This document shows, one piece after another, positions 1 through 8,054 of a stretch of 16,484 bases of DNA. Position numbers and translations under genes: made by a program. The notes under the pieces were generated by a model. It made no database searches. It had not been told where the DNA came from and worked only from the letters and a program-made list of their open reading frames with translations. This DNA comes from Candidatus Segatella caccae. GTDB taxonomy: Bacteria > Bacteroidota > Bacteroidia > Bacteroidales > Bacteroidaceae. Numbering within the stretch: position 1 is the first letter of the stretch; the number at the start of each line of letters is the position of its first letter. Where the stretch lies: assembly GCA_900556395.1 (NCBI GenBank), contig USOQ01000059.1, positions 1-16,484 of the forward strand, read 5' to 3'.

Positions 1-94
1 TTTGTTGCTCAGGAACTTATAAATAAAGTTAAATCAAAGTGTTGCGGAATTAAGGTTTATATATTTTAGAAACATATTTTTCCGTAAAGTTATG

Positions 95-102
95 TACCTT
101 TG
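95..102 (+). promoter_or_regulatory. Bacteroides-type -7 box (TACCTTTG) of cfxA
   Basis: TACCTTTG fits the Bacteroides -7 consensus TAnnTTTG and lies 47 bp before the cfxA start codon. No good -33 TTTG is visible at the usual 19-21 bp distance, so the promoter may be weak or start from a degenerate -33. Confidence 0.55.
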
Positions 103-149
103 TCGGCAAATAAAGATATTCTCGTCAAACAAATATAAATAATATAAAC

Positions 150-1115
150 ATGGAAAAAAACAGAAAAAAACAAATCGTAGTTTTGAGTATAGCTTTAGTT
201 TGCATTTTCATCTTGGTATTTTCATTGTTCCATAAATCAGCGACAAAAGATAGCGCAAATCCTCCTTTAACAAATGTTTTGACTGATAGCATTTCTCAAA
301 TTGTCTCAGCTTGTCCTGGCGAAATTGGTGTGGCGGTTATTGTTAATAACAGAGATACGGTTAAGGTCAATAATAAGAGTGTTTATCCTATGATGAGTGT
401 GTTTAAGGTTCATCAGGCATTAGCTCTTTGTAATGACTTTGACAATAAAGGAATTTCACTTGATACCTTAGTAAATATAAATAGGGATAAACTTGACCCA
501 AAGACTTGGAGTCCTATGCTGAAAGATTATTCAGGGCCAGTCATATCATTGACAGTGAGAGATTTGCTGCGTTATACTCTTACTCAGAGTGACAACAATG
601 CAAGCAACCTTATGTTTAAGGATATGGTTAATGTCGCTCAAACAGATAGTTTTATAGCCACACTCATTCCTCGTTCAAGTTTTCAGATAGCTTATACGGA
701 AGAGGAAATGTCGGCTGACCATAACAAGGCTTACTCTAACTATACATCTCCTCTTGGTGCTGCAATGTTGATGAATCGTTTGTTTACTGAAGGTCTTATC
801 GATGATGAGAAACAAAGTTTCATTAAGAATACGTTAAAAGAATGCAAAACAGGTGTAGATAGGATAGCAGCTCCACTTCTTGATAAAGAAGGGGTTGTTA
901 TAGCGCATAAGACAGGTTCAGGTTATGTTAATGAAAATGGTGTTCTTGCAGCTCACAATGATGTTGCCTATATATGTCTGCCTAATAATATCAGTTATAC
1001 CTTAGCGGTATTTGTTAAGGATTTCAAGGGAAATGAATCACAAGCGTCACAATATGTTGCGCATATATCAGCTGTAGTATATTCTTTATTAATGCAAACT
1101 TCAGTAAAATCTTAA
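150..1115 (+). CDS. cfxA: CfxA-family class A beta-lactamase
   Basis: A 321-residue serine beta-lactamase that hydrolyses penicillins and cephalosporins in the periplasm. An N-terminal basic stretch and hydrophobic segment (about residues 8-28) act as export signal; no clear lipobox is seen. The class A motifs are all present: active-site SVFK (S83, K86), SDN loop 147-149, an acidic omega-loop region around residues 184-191, and KTG at 254-256. Length and sequence match the CfxA family. I do not assign an allele number, because known variants differ at single positions; residue 237 here is Asp. The start has a -7 box 47 bp upstream. The gene is visibly more AT-rich than the mobilization genes beside it, which fits cargo acquired separately. 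It converges on the relaxase gene, with a strong hairpin between them. Confidence 0.97.
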   Translation: MEKNRKKQIVVLSIALVCIFILVFSLFHKSATKDSANPPLTNVLTDSISQIVSACPGEIGVAVIVNNRDTVKVNNKSVYPMMSVFKVHQALALCNDFDNKGISLDTLVNINRDKLDPKTWSPMLKDYSGPVISLTVRDLLRYTLTQSDNNASNLMFKDMVNVAQTDSFIATLIPRSSFQIAYTEEEMSADHNKAYSNYTSPLGAAMLMNRLFTEGLIDDEKQSFIKNTLKECKTGVDRIAAPLLDKEGVVIAHKTGSGYVNENGVLAAHNDVAYICLPNNISYTLAVFVKDFKGNESQASQYVAHISAVVYSLLMQTSVKS

Positions 1116-1146
1116 ACTGCACTTGCTTTGATAATTAATGATAAAC

Positions 1147-1188
1147 AATCTAAAAGCACTCTAATCGTTATCGGAGTGCTTTTAGATT
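1147..1188. terminator. Bidirectional hairpin terminator between cfxA and relaxase gene
   Basis: A perfect 15-bp inverted repeat (1147-1161 and 1174-1188) with a 12-bp loop lies between the convergent cfxA and relaxase stop codons. The arms end in A-rich and T-rich tracts (CTAAAAGC and GCTTTTAG), so it can terminate transcription from both sides. Confidence 0.8.
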
Positions 1189-1207
1189 ACTAATCAAATT
1201 GCTTCTA

Positions 1208-2611
1208 TTATAATTTGAATCCTCTACTTTTTCTTTCTTCCTGTTGCGGCACTCTTGCTCCATATCTAAGCCTGTGCCATTGCTCCCTGAACCAGTCGGC
1301 AATCGGCTTCCTGTTTATTGTCAGGTTCAGCCTGCTTTCATCGTCAGGGTCATTTTCCACCCTTAAAATATCATCCTTTATATCAAAGTTCCGCCTGTGT
1401 TGCTCGGAATAGATTTTACCGCTACATTTCAGGGCTTCTTTTTTGACTATAAGACTTTCAGTCATTTCTTTAGAGAATCCCAGCATGGCACAAAACTTTT
1501 CCATGCGCAGCATTTCCCTGAACATCGGAAACCACCTTAAAGCCTTGTCTATGATTCTGGCGAGCCGTGACAGTTCTTTTTCTTTCATGTCAAGTTCCTG
1601 CCTGTGCATTTCTCTGAGATTGTGGATTTGCGTATCATGCTGTTTCTGCATCTGCTGTACTTGGCTCTGCAATTTTTCAATATTGGTGTTCCGTTTTGAA
1701 ACCTCGTCTTGCAGTTTTTCGTTGGCACGTTCCAGTTCTTTCAGTTTTCCACTCCCGAAAAGAGAAGCAACTCCACTAGTTATGGCTGTCGCTGCCGTGG
1801 TGGCTGTCTTCTTTAACTTGTCAGTGCGTATTTCTGATTTCACCTGTTTCAGTTCCTGCTCGGCAAGATTTATCTGTTCTTCTTTGTGCCGTTTGGCTGC
1901 ATCCATGCGTTGCAGTTCAGCTTTCTGCTTCTCAATGATAAAGTCGTTCCGTTCCAGATGCTCCTTACCAGTGACAGCCTTTGACTGCCCGCGTTCCATC
2001 AGCAGGATGTCGGATGCAAGGGTCTGCATCTGCATCATGTCATCGTCATTGAGCTTTCGGCTCTTTCCTGTTTCGTGGTTCATCCAGTCGAAAACGATAT
2101 GGGCATGATAGTTCGGCTTGAACCATCTGTCCCCGACTTTGAAGCTTTCCCTGTCTTCCGCTTCCGGCTGACCGTTCAGCCAATGCCCTTCATCCTTGTG
2201 CAGGAAGATTTGCAGCGGTGTGATTCCCCAGCGTCTTTGACACTCCTCACCGAATTTACGCACGTCTGCCAGTGTGGTGTCCGACCTGACAAGCAGCACT
2301 CCTTCACGTATGGGGGAGCATCCCGCAATCTTGACTATTTTACCGTTCTTGCCTTTGCGTTCACGCTCCTTTTCCTGCATGGCACGTCCGGTCTTTTCCT
2401 TTACCATCTGTCTGATATTGTCATAATGCATCCGCAAATCCGGACTGCCGAAGTCGGGATTTATCCACTGTTCGTTATCGGTGGATAGTTCAGGAACGAC
2501 ATAGATTCTGGACTCTCCGATGTGGCGCATGTATTCGGCAGTCCTCCTGTTGTGAGCCTCGCTCGATGCGATGTTGCAGGGCTTGATATGTATGCTTGAT
2601 TTTGTTGCCAT
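1208..2611 (-). CDS. mobA: MobV-type relaxase (mobilization protein)
   Basis: A 467-residue plasmid/transposon mobilization protein that would nick oriT and lead the transferred strand into the recipient using another element's mating apparatus. The N-terminal domain carries a MobV-like motif around residues 13-28 (N13, RRT 22-24), HKDEGHW at 138-144, and the metal-binding HxH in NYHAHIVFDW (H169, H171). Residues about 225-350 are a long charged coiled coil interrupted by a short Ala/Thr/Gly-rich stretch near 270-285. The C-terminal 110 residues are basic. It is transcribed away from a hairpin cluster at 2678-2836 that is the likely oriT. The symbol follows Tn4555 usage; the family call is firm, the symbol less so. 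Confidence 0.88.
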   Translation of the reverse strand: MATKSSIHIKPCNIASSEAHNRRTAEYMRHIGESRIYVVPELSTDNEQWINPDFGSPDLRMHYDNIRQMVKEKTGRAMQEKERERKGKNGKIVKIAGCSPIREGVLLVRSDTTLADVRKFGEECQRRWGITPLQIFLHKDEGHWLNGQPEAEDRESFKVGDRWFKPNYHAHIVFDWMNHETGKSRKLNDDDMMQMQTLASDILLMERGQSKAVTGKEHLERNDFIIEKQKAELQRMDAAKRHKEEQINLAEQELKQVKSEIRTDKLKKTATTAATAITSGVASLFGSGKLKELERANEKLQDEVSKRNTNIEKLQSQVQQMQKQHDTQIHNLREMHRQELDMKEKELSRLARIIDKALRWFPMFREMLRMEKFCAMLGFSKEMTESLIVKKEALKCSGKIYSEQHRRNFDIKDDILRVENDPDDESRLNLTINRKPIADWFREQWHRLRYGARVPQQEERKSRGFKL

Positions 2612-2677
2612 AGATACTTGTTTTTTGGTTTGTACTTTATTGTTTGCTTTTCCGCTGTCCGTAAACGCATGGGGTTC

Positions 2678-2836
2678 TTAGGGGTGCAACCCATAAGCGG
2701 AGATTGCAAAGAGAGGGTCACTCTTTGCTCTGGGTTCTCAGGGGAGAAACGCCCTGAGTGGGTCATTAGGGTAAAACCCTAATCCCCTCGGGAGAGCCCA
2801 CAACTACGTAAGCGGAGCGTGTAGTTATAGTGGGCT
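2678..2836. other. Probable oriT: cluster of five inverted repeats upstream of the relaxase gene
   Basis: Between the relaxase start (2611) and the primase stop (2894) are five hairpins in a row: 2678-2696 (8-bp arms, one mismatch, loop GCA); 2706-2728 (perfect 8 bp, GCAAAGAG/CTCTTTGC); 2737-2758 (perfect 7 bp, CTCAGGG/CCCTGAG); 2765-2783 (perfect 8 bp, ATTAGGGT/ACCCTAAT, loop AAA); and 2795-2836 (AGCCCAC..ACTAC with GTAGT..GTGGGCT, 3-nt bulge). Relaxases of this family usually act on an origin next to their own gene. The nick site cannot be placed by eye. GCGGAG occurs twice, at 2697 and 2812. No CDS is supported in this gap. Confidence 0.6.
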
Positions 2837-2893
2837 ATATCAATGGCAAGCCATTGTCTGCAAACTCCAGCCTACGGCTTCCGCTCTCCTCCG

Positions 2894-4009
2894 TCAGGGA
2901 GGTTTTTCATCATCGTTGCCGATTGGAGATGCACCGACCAGCACAAGGTCTAAATCGTCTATCAGTTTTTGCAGGACGGGATTCTTCTCTATCATCCGCT
3001 GGAGGATTCTCTCAGCCTCGACCAAGTGGTTGGCTGTACTCATCACCTTGCCCTCCCGTATCTGAAAGATAATCCAATCGGCTATGTCGATATGGGCTTC
3101 TTTTTGTTTCGGGGTGGCATTCCTTTCGATGATGTCCGAAACCACCACCTTACAAAAGTACATGCTCTCGGCTCGCTGTTTCCACTCGGCATAAGCATCG
3201 GCATCGGGAAAGAGAAGCACGGTTCGCCCTGACAGTACACGGAGTTTCTCTTCTCTCATCTGACTCTTACCACCCGTAGCCAGCCATACATAATCGGGGA
3301 AGATAGCAGAACCGATAACGGCACTCTTCTCGGATTCCACCAAGACCACCACCTTGTCGGGATGCGTTTTCAACAAGTGTTCCCCGAAAAGGCATTGGGA
3401 TAGTTGCCAATCCTCTGCCAACACACGCTGCTTTTTCAATATGCTGTGTATCCAGTTCACTGCCGATGTCTGTCCTCCCTTGATACGGTGTCCGTCTTCG
3501 GGATTGTACTGCATCACCTTTCCCGTGCGTACCTTGCCCGTCCTGTCTATCTGCCAAAAGATAACAGAGCCGTCACGGGTAGCCCCCAAACGGTATTCCT
3601 CCAACAACCGCTTCAACACCTCTTTCGCCTTGTCGCCATAGTAGGAAGTAAGGAGTGTGAAGAGGAAACGGAAGAAATTGCTACGCTCGCTTTGCGACTT
3701 CTCCACATAGTGAGGGGGAATATAGCCGATGGCTGTCGGCTTACTTTGCTGCTTCACTTTCTTCTGCTCTGCTCTTTGCCTGTCAAAAGAGAAATCATTG
3801 GTAGTTCTGTGTTCAGGATGCTCTTGAAAATACTCTTTCGGAGTGTAGTGATACCCACAACCGCTTTCGTGGTTACATCTGCCGACCGATGGATGCAACG
3901 GCACATTATTTTCGTCCACGTAATAGACGAAAGAATGCCTGTCTCCGCATTTGGGGCAGGTATGCCGTGTTGCCGTTCCTTTATACTTCTGTAATGAATA
4001 ATTGCCCAT
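2894..4009 (-). CDS. Primase-like protein with CHC2-type zinc site and toprim-like domain
   Basis: A 371-residue protein resembling the primase-like proteins of Bacteroides mobilizable elements (DUF6371 type). The N-terminus holds a zinc site of CPKCG form (C18, C21) with later C45 and C51. Residues about 220-275 look like a toprim core: a hydrophobic strand ending in VESEKSA (E225), then a strand ending in FPDADAY (D269, D271), the acidic pattern that binds metal in primases and topoisomerases. The C-terminal 60 residues are helical and acidic. The start codon lies 3 bp after the upstream ATPase stop, so the two are co-transcribed. The likely role is priming DNA synthesis on the transferred single strand or on the circular intermediate. 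The family is reasonably sure; primase activity is inferred. Confidence 0.78.
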   Translation of the reverse strand: MGNYSLQKYKGTATRHTCPKCGDRHSFVYYVDENNVPLHPSVGRCNHESGCGYHYTPKEYFQEHPEHRTTNDFSFDRQRAEQKKVKQQSKPTAIGYIPPHYVEKSQSERSNFFRFLFTLLTSYYGDKAKEVLKRLLEEYRLGATRDGSVIFWQIDRTGKVRTGKVMQYNPEDGHRIKGGQTSAVNWIHSILKKQRVLAEDWQLSQCLFGEHLLKTHPDKVVVLVESEKSAVIGSAIFPDYVWLATGGKSQMREEKLRVLSGRTVLLFPDADAYAEWKQRAESMYFCKVVVSDIIERNATPKQKEAHIDIADWIIFQIREGKVMSTANHLVEAERILQRMIEKNPVLQKLIDDLDLVLVGASPIGNDDEKPP

Positions 4010-4012
4010 AGC

Positions 4013-5119
4013 TTAGTCCGTTTTTGATGGTTGATTGTCGGCTGTCCCATCCTGTCCCATTGTCCCACACTCTAAGGGTTGGGACAGTGGGACACTTGGG
4101 ACACCTGCGTTTTTACTCTCTTTGCTGCGCTGGATGATACGGTTTACGGTGGACTTGCCACAATTCACCTGTGAGGCTATCTCCCTGACGGACTTGCCCG
4201 ATTGGGAGAGTTGCAGAATTTGGCAATCCCTTTGGCTTGATTCATTGTCGCCCAATTTTTTCAAGTGTTCCTTTTCCGTGGAATAGCCCCTGAACACGAA
4301 CTGCAAGAAAGCATCCACCTTGTCAATCTCGTAAACGATTACATTATCCGCATCATGAGAGAACGTGCCATAGCGCACTTTAAGCTGCTTCACATAGCGA
4401 AGCCCTCCGTCTTGGGCACTTTTTCCAATGGTGAACACGCTGTCAAAGAAATTGTAGAGCCGTTTGCTTCCGGCAAGGTCGTTGGATGTGATGGGACAAT
4501 CCAAAGAGCGTTTGGGCGTATGTGCTAGGACAAGGATAGAGAGCGCATATCTCTTTTTGAGATTGTTCAGCTGAATCATCAGCCGTCCTGCGGCATCGCC
4601 TTTCTCCATGGCGCAACACAGGTAGGTAAGATTGTCAATGATGAAAATCTTGCAGTCGGTCTGCACAGCCATCTGTTCAATGCCGCCTATGATAGCTTCC
4701 TCAAAGTTGGCATCCAAAAGCTGGTTGCAGTCAATAGACACCCGATAGAGTTTGTCGGGAAAGGTGTAGAGCTCTCCATGCTCGTTGGTATAGCGGAGCT
4801 GGAACTGCTTTTCGGACAGTTCAAAGTCCAGATACAGCACATTGTCGGTTCGGGCGATGCGGTCGGCTATCTGCACGGCAAGGATGGACTTGCCCACGTT
4901 GGAATCGGCAAACAAGCAGGAGAGTTCCCCCTCGTACCAAAAGCTGTCCCACAGCGCACGGGGCGTAGGCAATAACGATGCTTCAAGAATGGTTTGGTTT
5001 GCCGTCTTGATATTCATCATGCCTACACTGTCGGGCATACCGTTATGCGCTTGGGATGCTTTTGTGAGGTCGCCACGTATCAGGTTGATATAGTTCTTAT
5101 CCTCTTCCATATCATTCAC
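4013..5119 (-). CDS. RepA/DnaB-like AAA ATPase with C-terminal HTH
   Basis: A 368-residue RecA-fold ATPase of the RepA hexameric helicase type. The Walker A motif is ADSNVGKS (71-78), Walker B is KIFIIDN (D162), and a sensor-like LAHTPKR follows at 198-204. A resolvase-like helix-turn-helix occupies about residues 300-332 (GKSVREIASQVNCGKSTVNRII), followed by a polar tail rich in Ser, Pro and Gln. The gene overlaps the upstream HTH gene by 4 bp (ATGA type) and is followed after 3 bp by the primase-like gene, giving a helicase-primase pair. By analogy with RepA/RepC systems this pair could replicate the excised circle or the transferred strand. The extra HTH suggests specific DNA binding. Confidence 0.8.
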   Translation of the reverse strand: MNDMEEDKNYINLIRGDLTKASQAHNGMPDSVGMMNIKTANQTILEASLLPTPRALWDSFWYEGELSCLFADSNVGKSILAVQIADRIARTDNVLYLDFELSEKQFQLRYTNEHGELYTFPDKLYRVSIDCNQLLDANFEEAIIGGIEQMAVQTDCKIFIIDNLTYLCCAMEKGDAAGRLMIQLNNLKKRYALSILVLAHTPKRSLDCPITSNDLAGSKRLYNFFDSVFTIGKSAQDGGLRYVKQLKVRYGTFSHDADNVIVYEIDKVDAFLQFVFRGYSTEKEHLKKLGDNESSQRDCQILQLSQSGKSVREIASQVNCGKSTVNRIIQRSKESKNAGVPSVPLSQPLECGTMGQDGTADNQPSKTD

Positions 5120-5490
5120 CAGTTACGTGGGTTGGGCTTGCGACGGTGGGAAGAGGATAAGGACTTGTTCAGTTCCTCGTCTGACAACGGTATGGGATTC
5201 TTTCGGGCGGTTTCCAGCCACTTGTCCAGTTCGTCACGGTAAAGGCAATAGCGTTTGCCGGGCTTGGTGGCAGGGATTGTCCCTTCTGACAGTTTCATGT
5301 AGAGCGTACCCTTAGGGATACCTAAATACTCTGCTGCCTCGTCCACAGACATGGGCACGTGGGTGTCCACCGTTTTGGCATTGTTCACACTGCGCTGCTC
5401 GGCGAGCAGGCTTTTCAGGCTCATCACTTCGTCTCGAAGCTGAGCGACAACCTCGGGGAGGTCGTTGAAGGTAAGAATTGATTTTTCCAT
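5116..5490 (-). CDS. Excisionase-like helix-turn-helix protein
   Basis: A 124-residue DNA-binding protein. Residues about 10-35 are amphipathic, possibly a dimerising coil. The centre has an HTH_17/MerR-excisionase module (SVDEAAEYLGIPKGTLYMKLSEGTIP, then a wing ending KRYCLYRDELDKWL), and the tail is basic and Ser-rich. I chose the Met at 5490, not the longer frame from 5559: the longer version runs over a CAAAGGAC promoter-like box (5523-5530) and part of the duplicated upstream repeat. Its stop overlaps the start of the helicase-like gene by 4 bp. In Tn4555-type elements a similar small HTH protein is called Xis and helps excision; here it could equally be the operon's regulator. Confidence 0.8.
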   Translation of the reverse strand: MEKSILTFNDLPEVVAQLRDEVMSLKSLLAEQRSVNNAKTVDTHVPMSVDEAAEYLGIPKGTLYMKLSEGTIPATKPGKRYCLYRDELDKWLETARKNPIPLSDEELNKSLSSSHRRKPNPRNW

Positions 5491-5522
5491 TCGCGTACTC
5501 GTCTCTTTTGTAAGACTTGGCG

Positions 5523-5591
5523 CAAAGGACTGAAATGATATATCCGTGAATATCTCCACGACACGTCATTGCAAAATAATTCCCGAATAAT
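5523..5591 (-). promoter_or_regulatory. Duplicated promoter/operator region, copy A (upstream of the excisionase-like gene)
   Basis: Read on the plus strand, 5540-5591 matches 7989-8039 over about 50 bp with only scattered differences, including the shared blocks ATATCCGTGAATA, CTCCACGA, TCATT and AAATAATT. On the minus strand it is followed by CCTTTG (forward CAAAGG, 5523-5528), resembling the TTTG end of a Bacteroides -7 box, 33 bp before the chosen start at 5490. The same arrangement precedes the integrase. Confidence 0.6.
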
Positions 5592-5689
5592 TAAGCCCAG
5601 CCATAAATGACGGGTAAAATTACTCGGGAAACGATGTAAAACAGGCGGTTATGAGTTACCGGATGGTTGTCGTTGGTGTCGTGATTATC

Positions 5690-6547
5690 CTAATTCCGCA
5701 CATAATCCTCGGGATAGTGGAAATCAAGTTTGCCGTTTTCGGGTTCATCAATGGGAATTTCCGTCTTTAACGGCTCTACCTTGAAATTCTTGATGGTTGA
5801 TAAGTCTGTATCAGCAAACGATTTCGGGAAAAGGGCTTTGATGAACTTGGCACGGTTATCCCCATTGTAGTATCTCTTGTACAGGAAACGCTCAGAGATA
5901 TTCCATACGAAGTGACGGAGTGGAATGTTGTTGATGTCTTTGGTAAACGGTCTTTGTATGGGCTTCGGGGTATAAGTGTTAAGATTCATCCATTTGTCCA
6001 CCTCAGTACAGATGTGGTTCACGGTTTCTTGGTCGGCAATGCGAGGCAGGTAATAATGGCAATACTCCATGACCATGCGGATGCGCTCTTCCTTTTCCCG
6101 TTGCTCTCTGCTTGCGTAATTGGCACGGTTCTTTTCGTGAAGATCCGGGGCGATAGTAAGCTCTATCGGTTGTGTTTGGATAAGTGTCTCTTCTTTTGTC
6201 GGGGATGATTCGGGTACAGGCTCAGGGACTGATGTAGGTCCAGGCACAGATGTGGCTTCTTCAAGTGTATTTTGTGACAGTTCTTCCTGCACCTCTATGG
6301 CTTCGGCAATCGTTTCTTTCTTGCCGAACTTGATTTTGTAGATTTCGTATGTATCAAAGATAAGTGTCTGAAAGGAGAGATAGAGCAACCATCCCAACAG
6401 GTTACAGCATACGAATACTATCCACCTGACAAAGTTGTCTTGGTTGAAGCTGTCCGCTATTACCAGCGTGGCAATGGAAGATATTAGGACGATGGCGAAG
6501 CCGACAAAGCCCAAGATGATGTATTTGTCCTTGATTGATGATTCCAT
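5690..6547 (-). CDS. Two-TM membrane protein of unknown function, integrase-associated
   Basis: I do not recognise the family. From Met at 6547 the protein has 285 residues: two N-terminal hydrophobic segments (about 9-30 and 40-62), a Pro/Glu/Ser/Thr-rich linker (about 90-130), and a C-terminal globular domain of about 150 residues with many aromatics and basic residues, ending in acidic and Pro-rich sequence. The longer frame from 6610 is rejected because a -7-like TAACTTTG (minus strand, 6587-6594) lies inside it. The gene sits between the integrase and the excisionase-like gene, the place where Tn4555 carries accessory recombination genes such as tnpC. That equivalence is only positional; the membrane segments make a direct recombination role uncertain. 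Confidence 0.7.
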   Translation of the reverse strand: MESSIKDKYIILGFVGFAIVLISSIATLVIADSFNQDNFVRWIVFVCCNLLGWLLYLSFQTLIFDTYEIYKIKFGKKETIAEAIEVQEELSQNTLEEATSVPGPTSVPEPVPESSPTKEETLIQTQPIELTIAPDLHEKNRANYASREQREKEERIRMVMEYCHYYLPRIADQETVNHICTEVDKWMNLNTYTPKPIQRPFTKDINNIPLRHFVWNISERFLYKRYYNGDNRAKFIKALFPKSFADTDLSTIKNFKVEPLKTEIPIDEPENGKLDFHYPEDYVRN

Positions 6548-6586
6548 ATTTCGTTGAGAGATTGAATGTTCCTGTATTATTTTGTG

Positions 6587-6594
6587 CAAAGTTA
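6587..6594 (-). promoter_or_regulatory. -7 box (TAACTTTG) of the two-TM gene
   Basis: The minus strand reads TAACTTTG, matching TAnnTTTG, 39 bp before the Met at 6547. No convincing -33 box was found. Its position decides the start codon of the downstream gene. Confidence 0.5.
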
Positions 6595-6731
6595 ATGCTA
6601 TTTTTCCCAATTACTGCCCGTTATTTGCGGTTAGAACGGTCTTTTTCAATGTATTTCACGAAATGTCATCATATCATACTCTGTTTCATACTCTGAGGGG
6701 CTTATAAATGGTGGCATCAAGCCAAAAACAT

Positions 6732-6771
6732 AGAGGGGCGATTATAGCCTTGTAGCCATAACCGCCCCTCT
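6732..6771 (-). terminator. Rho-independent terminator of the integrase gene
   Basis: Arms AGAGGGGCG (6732-6740) and CGCCCCTCT (6763-6771) pair perfectly. The inner bases extend the stem by about five more pairs plus G-U wobbles that form only in the minus-strand transcript. On that strand the stem is followed by a U-rich TATGTTTTTGG tract. It lies 24 bp after the integrase stop. Confidence 0.8.
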
Positions 6772-6794
6772 GAATACCTGTCAATGTGAGACAT

Positions 6795-7913
6795 TTATGC
6801 CTCCTTGCGCTTCAAGGTTATCTTGTCCACCACCTGACACATCTGCTGCGCTGCTATCTTGGAATAGATTTGTGTGGTGGTAATGTTCTTATGTCCGAGA
6901 TAGGCTTGGATGACAGCCATGTCCGTTCCCATTTCCACGTGCAGGCTTCCGAAGCTGTGGCGGGTACAGTGAAAGGTGATTTTCTTGGTTATCCCTGCTG
7001 CCGTGAGCCACCGTTGGAGTGGTCCTTGCAGCATCTTGTCCTTGAAATCCTCAAAGATAAGTCCCTCGCCCCGTTCTCCCAGCAGTCCATAGGCTTCATC
7101 ACTGATGGGGTTATGCACTATTTCTTTGGTTTTCTGCATACGGGTGGTAACGAACATCCTGCCGTTGGTGTATGGTTGTATCTGCTGCCACGTGAGCTGT
7201 CTGATGTCGCTCTTTCTCAGTCCCGTAAGACAGGCGAAAAGAAAAGCTTTTTTCAAGACCTCCTCCTCACAGGGTGTTTCGGCAAGCCGTATCAGTTCCT
7301 CTTGGCTCAAATGCTCCCTGATGGTGGGAATGCACTCGATGCGGTCTAAGAAGCCGTTTGGGTTCTCCTTTATCTTCCTGTCACGGTAAGCGGTGTGCAG
7401 CACGGCACGGAAAGTTGACCAATAGCCTGCTGCGGAGTTGATGTGCAGCTTTTGGTTGGTGTGGATGGATTGGGGTGCATCAAGCAGGTATTCCATGAAC
7501 TTGCGGCACAAATCCACATCCACCTCCTCAAAGGTGCATTTGCCGTTCACGAACCGCTGGAAATGCTTGTATACGTGCTGCCACTTGATATTCTTGCGGT
7601 CAGCCAGTCCTTTGAAATAGGCAAGGAAATCGCCCTTCATCTTGGTCTTGTCAAAAAAGCCGTTGTTTTCATTGAAAATGGCTTCGTAGCGCTGGTTGCG
7701 CAGGATGACCGCTTTCTTCATCATGCGTGCGTTGAAGTCCCGTTCCTGCTGGTTTGCAGGTTTGGCGAAGATGTAAATTCCTAAGGCTTCACGTGTAATC
7801 ACTCTCATGGTGACATTGTCACGGTAGCCGGGATAGTAGTCAAGGCATAGTGAATACTGTGTCCCGTTCTTAATCTTGCGCTTACGCAAGGTAACTGTTT
7901 TGCATTTACTCAT
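6795..7913 (-). CDS. int: Tyrosine recombinase (integrase) of the mobilizable transposon
   Basis: A 372-residue site-specific tyrosine recombinase of the Bacteroidales integrase type. The N-terminal region (1-100) is a basic arm-binding-like domain, and residues about 95-185 form the SAM-like core-binding domain. The catalytic domain shows R233 (CLTGLRKSDI), a Lys in the beta-hairpin near 261-263, HxxR (H315, R318), H341 in LGHKNI and the nucleophile Y350 in TTTQIYSKI. Length is normal, so it is likely active. It would integrate and excise the element through a circular form. It is a single gene with its own upstream duplicated promoter region (7972-8039) and a clear terminator (6732-6771), so it can be controlled apart from the replication/mobilization operon. 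Confidence 0.95.
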   Translation of the reverse strand: MSKCKTVTLRKRKIKNGTQYSLCLDYYPGYRDNVTMRVITREALGIYIFAKPANQQERDFNARMMKKAVILRNQRYEAIFNENNGFFDKTKMKGDFLAYFKGLADRKNIKWQHVYKHFQRFVNGKCTFEEVDVDLCRKFMEYLLDAPQSIHTNQKLHINSAAGYWSTFRAVLHTAYRDRKIKENPNGFLDRIECIPTIREHLSQEELIRLAETPCEEEVLKKAFLFACLTGLRKSDIRQLTWQQIQPYTNGRMFVTTRMQKTKEIVHNPISDEAYGLLGERGEGLIFEDFKDKMLQGPLQRWLTAAGITKKITFHCTRHSFGSLHVEMGTDMAVIQAYLGHKNITTTQIYSKIAAQQMCQVVDKITLKRKEA

Positions 7914-7971
7914 AATAATTATGTTTTAATTGGTTGTATACATTTTGGAGTTGTATCCATGTTTCCGATGG

Positions 7972-8039
7972 CAAAGGAACAACGTGAAATATCCGTGAAT
8001 ACCTCCACGATACATCATTTTGAAATAATTTTCGATAAT
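7972..8039 (-). promoter_or_regulatory. Duplicated promoter/operator region, copy B (upstream of int)
   Basis: This is the second copy of the roughly 50-bp repeat found at 5540-5591. Both begin ATATCCGTGAATA and share CTCCACGA, TCATT and AAATAATT. On the minus strand it leads into TTCCTTTG (forward 7972-7979), 59 bp before the int start, matching the GTCCTTTG at the other copy. It could be a shared operator, an integrase/excisionase binding site, or simply a duplicated promoter. Confidence 0.6.
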
Positions 8040-8054
8040 CCCGATTTTTCACGG

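Noticed and set aside
1443..2488. Long plus-strand frames opposite the relaxase gene (1443-2108 and 2075-2488)
   Set aside because: They are antisense shadows of the relaxase; composition is Ser/Cys/Phe-rich and no domain is visible.
2461..2766. Minus-strand frame across the relaxase start and the hairpin region
   Set aside because: It overlaps the relaxase N-terminus in another frame and reads through the inverted repeats; the protein has no family features.
5491..5559. Longer N-terminus for the excisionase-like protein
   Set aside because: It would start upstream of a promoter-like box and inside the duplicated repeat; Met at 5490 is preferred.
6548..6610. Longer N-terminus for the two-TM protein
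   Set aside because: A TAACTTTG -7 box lies within it; Met at 6547 fits better.
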